NCBI GenBank assembly: GCA_002862165.1
Contig: PKCL01000424.1
Span: 1-8,345, forward strand
DNA length: 8,345 nucleotides
Direction: 5' to 3'
Source: Planctomycetaceae bacterium
GTDB lineage: Bacteria; Planctomycetota; Planctomycetia; Pirellulales; UBA1268
How positions within the stretch are numbered: position 1 is the first letter of the stretch; every line of letters starts with the position of its first letter. The translations under genes and the position numbers were made by a program. The notes under the pieces were generated by a model. That model was given only the letters and a program-made list of their open reading frames with translations, did no database searches and was not told the DNA's origin. Below, one piece after another: positions 1 to 5,799 of the stretch.

Positions 1-32
1 TTTTTCAGCACCGATTCCGAGAGGCTAGTGAT

Positions 33-920
33 ATGCGATCGATTGCGATAGCGAATCAAAAGGGGGGTGTTGGCAAAACAACCACTTCAGTAAATCTTGC
101 CGTAGCACTGTCTCGCTTAGAGAAACAAGTTTGTCTCATCGATCTCGATCCTCAGGCGCACGCAACACTGCATGTTGGCGTTTCGCCGGGCTCTTCAACA
201 TATACGGCCTATGACGTTTTGGTGAATGATCAACCCTTGGCAGCAGCGACTGTCCGTGCTCATGAAAACCTTTGGGTCGTGCCCTCACATCTTGATCTTT
301 CAGTAGCAGAAATGTCTCTCGCAGGTCGTTCCGGCAGAGAGTCCATTCTTCGTGAGAGATTAAAAAATGACCCCTCATGCAATGGTTGTTCTCATATTGC
401 AGGAACGACTGTTGGTAATAAACTGCGACCGCAATTCGATTACGTAATCATCGATTGCCCGCCATCTTTGGGGCTGCTGTCATTGAATGCGATGGCAGCC
501 GTTGATGAGGTGTTATTGCCTTTACAGCCTCATTTCCTTGCGTTGCACGGGCTTAGTAAGCTACTTGAAACGATCGAGCTATCCGCGGAGCATATAAATC
601 CGCGATTGCGTTTGCTCGGTGTCGCAATTTGTCTTTACGAGGCAGGCACGCGTCTCGCTGCTGAGGTTGGACGAGATGTAGAATCTTTTTTTGCCGAGGC
701 AGGTGGCCACCCATCGTGGAAAGATGCAAGAGTGTTTCAGACGAGGATTCGTCGCAACATCAGATTGGCCGAGGCGCCGAGTTTTGGGCAGTCAATTTTT
801 GAGTACGCACATGATTCCAATGGGGCGTCGGACTACCATAACCTAGCCTCTGAGGTCGATGCTGCGGTCCTGCCGAGTCGACAGGATGACCCATGCGAAA
901 TAAATAAAATGGCTGCATGA
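33..920 (+). CDS. ParA/Soj-family partitioning ATPase (MinD-like P-loop)
   Basis: A 295-residue cytoplasmic ATPase of the ParA/Soj family. These proteins bind ATP, dimerise, coat DNA and, with ParB, move replication origins or other cargo. Seen here: the deviant Walker A motif KGGVGKTT (residues 10-17), the A' motif 'LIDLDPQ' (35-41), Walker B 'YVIIDCPPS' (137-145), and the C-terminal Soj signature 'RRNIRLAEAPSFG' (240-252). The ATG is supported by GAGAGG at 19-24, eight bases upstream. Compared with Bacillus Soj (about 253 residues, recalled from memory) it carries an insertion of about 18-20 residues near 112-131, containing a C-x-x-C pair (C116, C119), and a smaller one near 224-233. No parB or parS site is visible next to it, so whether it segregates the chromosome or positions another cargo is unknown; I therefore give no symbol. 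Family assignment is firm, cargo is not. Confidence 0.93.
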   Translation: MRSIAIANQKGGVGKTTTSVNLAVALSRLEKQVCLIDLDPQAHATLHVGVSPGSSTYTAYDVLVNDQPLAAATVRAHENLWVVPSHLDLSVAEMSLAGRSGRESILRERLKNDPSCNGCSHIAGTTVGNKLRPQFDYVIIDCPPSLGLLSLNAMAAVDEVLLPLQPHFLALHGLSKLLETIELSAEHINPRLRLLGVAICLYEAGTRLAAEVGRDVESFFAEAGGHPSWKDARVFQTRIRRNIRLAEAPSFGQSIFEYAHDSNGASDYHNLASEVDAAVLPSRQDDPCEINKMAA

Positions 921-949
921 AAAAGAAGGTTTGTCGAGAGTTGCCTCAG

Positions 950-966
950 AAGGTTTTCGAGACCTT
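950..966 (+). terminator. Weak hairpin after the ParA gene, possible terminator
   Basis: AAGGTTT (950-956) can pair with AGACCTT (960-966) through seven pairs, one of them a G-T wobble, around a three-base TCG loop, about 30 bases past the ParA stop. The following bases (GATATTTG) are only mildly T-rich, and the stem is AT-rich and short, so this is at best a weak intrinsic terminator. It also overlaps the second copy of the 15-base direct repeat. Confidence 0.18.
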
Positions 967-1055
967 GATATTTGTGAAAATGCTTTCTCAAGACGATGAT
1001 GTGAGTGCAAAGATGATGTGAGTAACAAGAAGAGTGTGAAATTCGATGAAAAGAG

Positions 1056-1083
1056 TTGACTATTCTCAATGAAGGTTCATGAT
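1056..1083 (+). promoter_or_regulatory. Weak sigma70-like promoter candidate
   Basis: TTGACT (1056-1061) matches the -35 consensus at five of six positions. Sixteen bases later comes CATGAT (1078-1083), which matches the -10 consensus TATAAT at only four of six positions. It lies about 140 bases before the ATG of the exported-protein gene and would give it a leader of over 100 bases. In AT-rich spacer DNA such matches arise by chance, and planctomycete promoters are poorly defined, so this is only a candidate. Confidence 0.17.
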
Positions 1084-1225
1084 TTGGCAGCAGTAGCAAT
1101 CGCAAGAGAGAATAAGATGATGGATTTTGCAGGAGATCAAACTTGGGCTTTTAATCACCCTTGTAAATAATCGTGTTGGAAAATTTGTGTAATTAAGACT
1201 TCTGAAATGATACCTGGAGCATGTC

Positions 1226-2962
1226 ATGTGTGGGGTGAAGCAACTCGTTCGTTTTTGTACATCCGTTTGTATTAGCTGCACAAGTTTGATGTTAGCTTTT
1301 GGAGCCGACCTCCCGAGCACAAAAAGTCTCACTGTGATTCCACCAGATCAATCAGTGAATGACGTTTCTCAAAAAGCAGATCTTCATGAGTTAGCCCAAG
1401 GAAGAGGTGGAGCCTGGGATCCATCCCATGCGCCCTCACACGAGACGCTTATTGGTTTAGCGAGAGATCGGCAGTTCCAGCGTAAGCTTTGGTGTCTCGA
1501 GTTTGCATATCGCCCACCACGGATTATTGAGATCGAGGTTCCAGGGAAAGATCTAAAAATCCATAAAGAACGGGTCTGGTACCTCTTGTATAGAGTTCGG
1601 AACAAAGCCGTGGATCAGGATGCAGAGGCTGTGGTTGGACTAGGTGGGTCTACACGAGAAGTGTATTTTGAAGAGAACGATGATGGTGAAAAAGATTTTA
1701 CGAGACCAAAAATAAGATATTTAAATGAACCGATTCCCTTTGGGCCGCATTTCGTGTTTGAGACCCACGAGGCGCTTAGTCGAGATGAGGGGCTTTTAGA
1801 ACATCAAGATCATCTTGATCGGATTATTTCGACGGCAATCGGCCCAATCAGCCGTCGAGAAAAAATTCCATACGACATGTTGCATGACAGTGTTTCAATT
1901 TCGGAGCATCCCATCCCGGCAGGTGAAGAACGTTGGGGTGTTGCAATATGGGAGGACATTGACCCCAGAATTGATTTTTTTACGGTGTTTATTTACGGGC
2001 TTACGAACTCATTGCGTTGGGAGCACGAAGCGGAATTTGAAACAGATCTTGAGCATGACCCAGAATATGAGCGTCGTGAACTCGAGTGTTTACGTCTCGA
2101 TTTCTATCATCCAGGAGATGCCGATCACAACGACTTTGAGGAAGTAAGGGTCGTTCACGCTGGACTTTTTGAAAGATTAGCGATGGGTTCACGCCTTCTC
2201 GAGGCAACGAGCCGAGCCGCGTTGACGCAGGCAGAATATGTCGAAGGCGTTCGGAACCTCGGGGTGCGTTGGCAAGATTTTCTTGAGCCAGAAAAAGAAG
2301 CGTGGGAGGGTGGAGCAGGTTTAGCACCAGTTGAGATGTTTGCAAAAACGTTAGCAAAAGTTGATAGCGTTGCGGAGCGAGAAACCCTTGTTTCAGCTTT
2401 TCTTGGTGAACAGACGATCGGTTGGATGGAAGACCTGTTGAGGTCGGTAGCAGGGCCTGTTTCAGCAGATCAAGACATCATAAGGCGAGAATCGTTGAAT
2501 GAAATTGGTCTCACTCCAGAGTCGGTGCTTTCTGAGCCACTATTTTCATTTGCAAAAATTGTGGCAGAACTTGAAAAATCTCCAGATATGGAGAAACGGC
2601 GTGAAAATGCAGCACGGTTTTTTGGAACATCAGCTTTTCGTCTTGATCAAATTGCCCATGAAGTTGCGATTGCTCGTACTGCTGCATTGCTACACATTCT
2701 GCAGGTGGATGGCAAGAAACTTCAGCAGGCGGGAAGCCAACGAGCGCTTGATGTGCTACTACCCAAGCTTTTAACTATGGCCGACCCAGCTGAGGATGAC
2801 CCCGGTCGGGTTGTTGATAGAGCTGAAAATGATCGGAAGGAGCTTTTAAAAGGCTTGTTTGGGCATGATGGTCCAGACCTTTTCGAACGGGCTATGGAAG
2901 CAAATGTAGGTGAGGAATATTTATGGGACTTCCGCGATGCCCGGCAGGAGGATATCCTATAG
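1226..2962 (+). CDS. Exported protein of unknown function, planctomycete-type
   Basis: I cannot assign a function to this 578-residue protein. The ATG has GGAG at 1216-1219, six bases upstream. The N-terminus looks like a Sec signal peptide: K5 and R9, a hydrophobic stretch of about residues 10-25, and a plausible cut after A-F-G (24-26). No lipobox is evident. After a low-complexity linker, residues of about 78-315 form a block with 'LWCLEFAYRPPRI' (88-100), 'VWYLLYRVRN' (117-126), 'GVAIWEDIDPRIDFFTVFIYGLTN' in two halves (238-261) and 'LRLDFYHPGD' (289-298). This layout resembles hypothetical proteins I associate with planctomycetes. Residues of about 316-578 are rich in Ala, Leu, Glu and Arg and look mostly helical, with no transmembrane segment and no motif I know. 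The likely place of action is the periplasm or outer surface. The stop lies 63 bases before rpmA, so read-through into the ribosomal cluster is possible. Reality of the gene is firm; function unknown. Confidence 0.88.
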   Translation: MCGVKQLVRFCTSVCISCTSLMLAFGADLPSTKSLTVIPPDQSVNDVSQKADLHELAQGRGGAWDPSHAPSHETLIGLARDRQFQRKLWCLEFAYRPPRIIEIEVPGKDLKIHKERVWYLLYRVRNKAVDQDAEAVVGLGGSTREVYFEENDDGEKDFTRPKIRYLNEPIPFGPHFVFETHEALSRDEGLLEHQDHLDRIISTAIGPISRREKIPYDMLHDSVSISEHPIPAGEERWGVAIWEDIDPRIDFFTVFIYGLTNSLRWEHEAEFETDLEHDPEYERRELECLRLDFYHPGDADHNDFEEVRVVHAGLFERLAMGSRLLEATSRAALTQAEYVEGVRNLGVRWQDFLEPEKEAWEGGAGLAPVEMFAKTLAKVDSVAERETLVSAFLGEQTIGWMEDLLRSVAGPVSADQDIIRRESLNEIGLTPESVLSEPLFSFAKIVAELEKSPDMEKRRENAARFFGTSAFRLDQIAHEVAIARTAALLHILQVDGKKLQQAGSQRALDVLLPKLLTMADPAEDDPGRVVDRAENDRKELLKGLFGHDGPDLFERAMEANVGEEYLWDFRDARQEDIL

Positions 2963-2969
2963 CCCTGGT

Positions 2970-2989
2970 GAAACGCGACTATCCGTTTC
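2970..2989 (+). promoter_or_regulatory. Small inverted repeat in the rpmA leader
   Basis: GAAACG (2970-2975) and CGTTTC (2984-2989) are perfect inverted repeats around an eight-base spacer, eight bases after the stop of the exported-protein gene and 36 bases before the L27 ATG. There is no T tract after it, so it is not a typical terminator. It could be an RNA stem or a protein site in the L27 leader, but six-base arms are short enough to be chance. Confidence 0.2.
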
Positions 2990-3025
2990 GTAAATCATGC
3001 AAACAACAAGATCGAGGATTGAGCG

Positions 3026-3277
3026 ATGGCTCATAAAAAAGGACAAGGTTCCAGCCGCAACGGCCGTGATTCGAATGCCCAGCGAAGGGGTGTGAAAAGA
3101 TTTGGTGGACAAGCGGTAACGGCAGGAAGCATTCTAGTTCGTCAGGTTGGTACAAAGTTTCATCCTGGTTCAAATGTTGGTATTGGAAACGATTTCACGC
3201 TCTTTGCATTATTGGACGGTGTTGTTCGCTTTGATCGCAAAGGACGTCGAGTCAACATTGACCAAGTCGTAGGCTAA
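3026..3277 (+). CDS. rpmA: 50S ribosomal protein L27
   Basis: Ribosomal protein bL27, a component of the large subunit whose N-terminal tail reaches the peptidyl-transferase centre and helps position tRNA. The product is 83 residues, close to the usual 85 or so. It begins MAHKKGQGSSRNGRDSNAQR and continues with 'GVKRFGGQAV' and 'GSILVRQVGTKFHPG', all standard L27 signatures. The N-terminus starts directly at the mature-type sequence and lacks the cleaved extension seen in Firmicutes. GAGG at 3014-3017 lies eight bases before the ATG. In most bacteria rplU (L21) sits immediately upstream; here the upstream gene is an unrelated exported protein. obg follows 36 bases after the stop, matching the very common rpmA-obg order and suggesting one transcript. 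Confidence 0.98.
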   Translation: MAHKKGQGSSRNGRDSNAQRRGVKRFGGQAVTAGSILVRQVGTKFHPGSNVGIGNDFTLFALLDGVVRFDRKGRRVNIDQVVG

Positions 3278-3280
3278 TTT

Positions 3281-3288
3281 CCCCCCCC
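3281..3288 (+). repeat. Run of eight C between rpmA and obg
   Basis: Eight consecutive C residues lie in the 36-base gap between the L27 stop and the obg start. It is outside both coding regions, so slippage would not shift a reading frame but could change leader spacing. A run of this length is also prone to sequencing length errors. Confidence 0.6.
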
Positions 3289-3300
3289 AGTATTGGGCCC

Positions 3301-3306
3301 GAGAGG
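3301..3306 (+). promoter_or_regulatory. Ribosome binding site that fixes the obg start
   Basis: GAGAGG lies seven bases before GTG 3314. It decides against the more upstream in-frame TTG at 3293, which would place this site inside the gene and add seven residues that Obg proteins lack. The same GAGAGG word precedes the ParA gene at 19-24. Partial pairing of GGCC 3296-3299 with GGCC 3305-3308 could fold over the site, but a four-pair stem is weak. Confidence 0.7.
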
Positions 3307-3313
3307 CCATCAC

Positions 3314-4321
3314 GTGTTTGTTGACCGAATCAAGGTCGAGCTAATCGCTGGCAACGGTGGTAACGGCATTAGGAGCTTTCGTAGAGAAAAGTACGTTGCT
3401 CGTGGGGGCCCCGACGGTGGGGACGGCGGTCGGGGTGGCAGCATTATCCTTGAGGCGAAATCTGGCGTCGATTCTCTTGTTGCCCTTTCCCATCGGAAGC
3501 AATGGCGGGCAGAGCATGGAAAGTCGGGCGGCCCTCATAACTGCCAAGGTCGATCTGCTAAAGATGTCACACTTTTTGTGCCCCCAGGTACGATTGTTGT
3601 TGATCAATTGACAGGGCTTCAATTGAAAGATCTGGCAATTCCAGGAGAGAAAGTTGTCGTCGCGAGGGGTGGCACTGGCGGCCGCGGAAATGTGCATTTT
3701 AAGTCGTCCACAAATCGTGCGCCTCGTGAGTCAACCGCTGGTGAACTGGGTGTCTCGAGGCTGGTCACCCTCGAACTGAAGGTGATCGCCGACGTCGGTC
3801 TCGTTGGACTTCCGAATGCGGGGAAAAGCACATTATTGTCGCGGCTGTCTCACGCTCGACCGGAAATTGCAAATTATGCCTTTACAACAAAGTCACCAGT
3901 GTTGGGTATTGTTGAGGTTTCACTGGACCAGAGTTTCGTGTTGGCCGATTTGCCCGGGCTGATTGAAGGTGCTCATGCTGGCATTGGTCTTGGCCATGAG
4001 TTTCTTCGTCATGTTGAGAGAGCAGGCATTCTCGTTCATGTTGTGGAGCCAGCTCCACTTGACGGAAGCGACCCGTTTGCGAATTATAAGAAGATACGTC
4101 AGGAGCTGAGTCTGTACGATGAATCTTTAGGAGCTCGTCCAGAGATATTAATCGTAAGCAAGTCGGAGCTAGATGATGCGGAAAGAGTAAGAGATCAGCT
4201 AGCAAGTGAAACTGGGCTTCATGTGCTTGCAGTAAGTGCAGTTACTGGAGATGGTCTTCAGCAGCTTATTCATGCCATCACGAAAAGACTCGGTGCTGAG
4301 GTTGATGACAACCCACTTTAA
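3314..4321 (+). CDS. obg: GTPase Obg (CgtA), 50S assembly factor
   Basis: Obg is a P-loop GTPase that associates with the large ribosomal subunit, assists its maturation and responds to GTP/GDP and ppGpp levels. I start it at GTG 3314, giving 335 residues beginning M-F-V-D-R-I-K-V, the normal Obg N-terminus. Residues 1 to about 158 form the glycine-rich Obg fold ('AGNGGNGIRSFRREKYV', 'GGPDGGDGGRGG', 'ARGGTGGRGN'). The G domain follows: G1 'GLPNAGKST' (165-173), G2-region 'YAFTTKSPVLG' (188-198), G3 'DLPGLIEGA' (212-220), G5 'SAVTG' (308-312). The expected G4 motif NKxD is replaced by S-K-S-E (282-285; bases 4157-4168). The protein ends soon after the G domain, with neither an OCT domain nor a long acidic tail. 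coaX begins 22 bases after the stop. Confidence 0.97.
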   Translation: MFVDRIKVELIAGNGGNGIRSFRREKYVARGGPDGGDGGRGGSIILEAKSGVDSLVALSHRKQWRAEHGKSGGPHNCQGRSAKDVTLFVPPGTIVVDQLTGLQLKDLAIPGEKVVVARGGTGGRGNVHFKSSTNRAPRESTAGELGVSRLVTLELKVIADVGLVGLPNAGKSTLLSRLSHARPEIANYAFTTKSPVLGIVEVSLDQSFVLADLPGLIEGAHAGIGLGHEFLRHVERAGILVHVVEPAPLDGSDPFANYKKIRQELSLYDESLGARPEILIVSKSELDDAERVRDQLASETGLHVLAVSAVTGDGLQQLIHAITKRLGAEVDDNPL

Positions 4322-4331
4322 GGCACAGTGG

Positions 4332-4337
4332 TGGAAA
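4332..4337 (+). promoter_or_regulatory. Ribosome binding site for coaX
   Basis: GGAAAG lies six bases before ATG 4344 and nine before the adjacent in-frame ATG 4347, in the gap after the obg stop. It supports starting coaX here rather than at upstream in-frame ATGs at 4236 or 4305, both of which lie inside obg. Confidence 0.55.
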
Positions 4338-4343
4338 GTTTTA

Positions 4344-5171
4344 ATGATGCTTGGTGACGTTTCTAAAGACCCCTGTGACGACGGAAGAACAACAATCCTT
4401 GCTGATGTTGGCAATTCGATGGTGAAGTTAGCAGTGCTCTCAGGTGTTCGCGAGGGCATGCCGTGTTTAAAAGACCATTATAATCTCGATAGTCACAACT
4501 TCGATTGTGAGGGCTTTGAAAATTGGCTCATGACGGTGGCTCCAGTTTCAGCAGAATTTCATGTTGCTAGTGTTTACGAAACGGCTGCTACTCGTCTCGA
4601 AACATCTGTTGCAGCCGTAAGCGCAGCCCGCAAGCTATCAGTTCGGAAGCAACGAGTTCTTTTTTCCCATCTACCTATTGAGGTTATGACCGAAGATCCG
4701 GGACATGTAGGAATTGATCGATTAGCTGCGGCTACGGCAGCAAGCCGTCTGGCGTTGCCCTCACATGGGGCGATTGTGATCGACTGTGGCACAGCTATTT
4801 CCGTTGACATCGTTTCATCAGATAGGCATTTTCTTGGTGGTGCTATTCTGCCCGGCCCATCCTTACTTGCTCGTCTACTGGCTGATGGCACGAGTCTCTT
4901 GCCCGAAGTTTTGTCCCTTGGAGATGCACTCCCCGCCATGCCAGGTCGTTCGACAAACAGTGCGATCGTTGCAGGGATTGGTTTTGGGGTTCGTGGGGCG
5001 GTTGGCCGATTAGTCGATGAGGCACGTAACAAGGTAGATGCCGAAGTTGACGTGTTTTTGACGGGTGGTTGGAGGGGTGCTGTTCAGGGTGAAATTCCAT
5101 CTGTGCAAGAGGTTCCCGACCTGGTTCTATCCGGAATTGGTATCGCAGCTATCGAAATTTCCGGACTGTAG
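4344..5171 (+). CDS. coaX: Type III pantothenate kinase
   Basis: CoaX phosphorylates pantothenate to 4'-phosphopantothenate, the first step of coenzyme A synthesis, in the cytoplasm. Type III enzymes belong to the ASKHA fold, need a monovalent cation and, from family knowledge, are not feedback-inhibited by CoA. From ATG 4344 the protein has 275 residues, close to the usual 255-265. Visible motifs: 'LADVGNSMVKLAV' with the ATP-binding D21-V-G-N-S25, 'GHVGIDRLAA' (GxDR substrate loop, about 120-129), 'IDCGTAISVDIV' (146-157), 'FLGGAILPGP' (163-172) and 'TGG' (240-242), in family order. The usual T-R after DxGN is S-M here, a mild deviation. The gene lies between obg and rsfS, an arrangement that links cofactor supply to ribosome-assembly genes, presumably by co-transcription. 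No type I or II kinase gene is visible. Confidence 0.94.
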   Translation: MMLGDVSKDPCDDGRTTILADVGNSMVKLAVLSGVREGMPCLKDHYNLDSHNFDCEGFENWLMTVAPVSAEFHVASVYETAATRLETSVAAVSAARKLSVRKQRVLFSHLPIEVMTEDPGHVGIDRLAAATAASRLALPSHGAIVIDCGTAISVDIVSSDRHFLGGAILPGPSLLARLLADGTSLLPEVLSLGDALPAMPGRSTNSAIVAGIGFGVRGAVGRLVDEARNKVDAEVDVFLTGGWRGAVQGEIPSVQEVPDLVLSGIGIAAIEISGL

Positions 5172-5256
5172 GGCACCTCGTTTCACCTTGAGCGGAGATT
5201 CGTTACTTTTACGTTTCAAGAAAATCCCTTCCAAACAACTACTGTCTGAGCCGCCG

Positions 5257-5652
5257 GTGAACGAACCCATAACTGATTCTGAAAGTGTTCGTGAAAATAC
5301 ACGTGGTCATGACTTGGCGATAGCTATCGCCAAGGTCATTGAAGAAACTCGTGGAAAAGATATTCGGGTGCTTGATTTGCGATCAGTAACCGAAGTGTTT
5401 GATTACTTTGTTATTGCAACAGGATCAAGTCGCCGTCAGATGCATGCTGTCTCTGATGAAATCGAACGGATCGTAAAGGCGAACTGGGGTGATGAGAAGC
5501 GAGGTATTGAAGGGTACAACGAGAGTCGTTGGATTGTGCTCGACTACGGTGATGTAGTTGTCCAGCTTTTCGATTCCGATTCACGAGACTACTGGGATCT
5601 AGAACATCTCTGGGGTGATGCAAAGCGAGTCGAACTTCCAGCGAATGAATGA
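5257..5652 (+). CDS. rsfS: Ribosomal silencing factor RsfS (RsfA/DUF143)
   Basis: RsfS binds protein L14 of the 50S subunit and blocks joining with 30S, lowering translation when nutrients run short. The conserved domain runs from about residue 17 to 120 of this model: 'HDLAIAIAKVIEETRGKDI', 'FDYFVIATGSSRRQMHAVS' (48-66), 'GIEGY' (83-87), 'WIVLDYGDVVVQLF' (92-105) and 'YWDLEHLW' (112-119), all standard for the family. The start is uncertain. GTG 5257 gives 131 residues and a 16-residue leader but has only a weak TGAG upstream. TTG 5188 would give 154 residues and a 16-base gap after coaX, also without a good binding site. The ATG at 5065 lies inside coaX and is unlikely. A perfect 22-base palindrome lies within the coding sequence near its start. 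Family identification is firm; start is not. Confidence 0.9.
   Translation: MNEPITDSESVRENTRGHDLAIAIAKVIEETRGKDIRVLDLRSVTEVFDYFVIATGSSRRQMHAVSDEIERIVKANWGDEKRGIEGYNESRWIVLDYGDVVVQLFDSDSRDYWDLEHLWGDAKRVELPANE
5309..5339 (+). repeat. Perfect 22-base palindrome with extended stem, inside rsfS
   Basis: CTTGGCGATAG (5313-5323) is followed directly by its reverse complement CTATCGCCAAG (5324-5334). As RNA it can fold into a nine-pair stem with an AGCT loop. With one bulged G (5335), ATGA (5309-5312) pairs with TCAT (5336-5339) to add four pairs. It encodes residues D-L-A-I-A-I-A-K-V at the start of the RsfS domain. No T tract follows, so it is not an intrinsic terminator. Function unknown. Confidence 0.75.
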
Positions 5653-5799
5653 TCTGTATGAAAGTTCAGTTTATCGCTTCAAAGTTTCCCCCTGTTTTTT
5701 GTAAAGCAATGCTGTTTTGTGGCAGGAGCGGTGTAGTACGTTGCCAGTTGGTCGATTCTGTTCAAGTGACAGGTCGCATTTCATTCGGTCGGAGTACAT

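Larger units (their letters stand above)
921..1225. other. Gene-poor spacer with short imperfect direct repeats
   Basis: This stretch of 305 bases between the ParA gene and the exported protein holds no convincing gene. It is AT-rich. Two pairs of direct repeats lie in its first third: AGAAGGTTTGTCGAGA (924-939) and the same word lacking one G (948-962), then GATGATGTGAGT at 995-1006 and again at 1012-1023. Two micro-ORFs can be read on the + strand: 917-1021 (34 codons, ATG overlapping the ParA stop as ATGA) and 1069-1170 (33 codons). Neither has a clear ribosome binding site or a recognisable sequence. A weak hairpin (950-966) and a weak promoter-like site (1056-1083) are listed separately. 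The likely roles are end of the ParA transcript and start of the next one, which is inference. Confidence 0.5.

Noticed and set aside
833..1332. Minus-strand ORFs over the spacer
   Set aside because: They lack ribosome binding sites and plausible protein composition, and run into flanking genes antisense; they look like chance open frames.
1803..1819. ATCAAGAT-C-ATCTTGAT inverted repeat in the exported-protein gene
   Set aside because: Eight-base arms in coding sequence for H-Q-D-H-L-D are within what chance and codon use allow over this window.
3293..3313. TTG start seven codons upstream for Obg
   Set aside because: It would place the GAGAGG binding site inside the gene and add residues not found in the family; GTG 3314 gives the standard M-F-V-D-R N-terminus.
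4236..4343. Upstream in-frame ATGs for coaX at 4236 and 4305
   Set aside because: Both lie inside obg and add a non-conserved N-terminus; the GAGG before 4305 is too close at three bases. ATG 4344 has a better-spaced site.
5065..5187. ATG 5065 as the start of rsfS
   Set aside because: It overlaps coaX by about 107 bases and yields a 64-residue extension whose sequence is simply coaX read in another frame.
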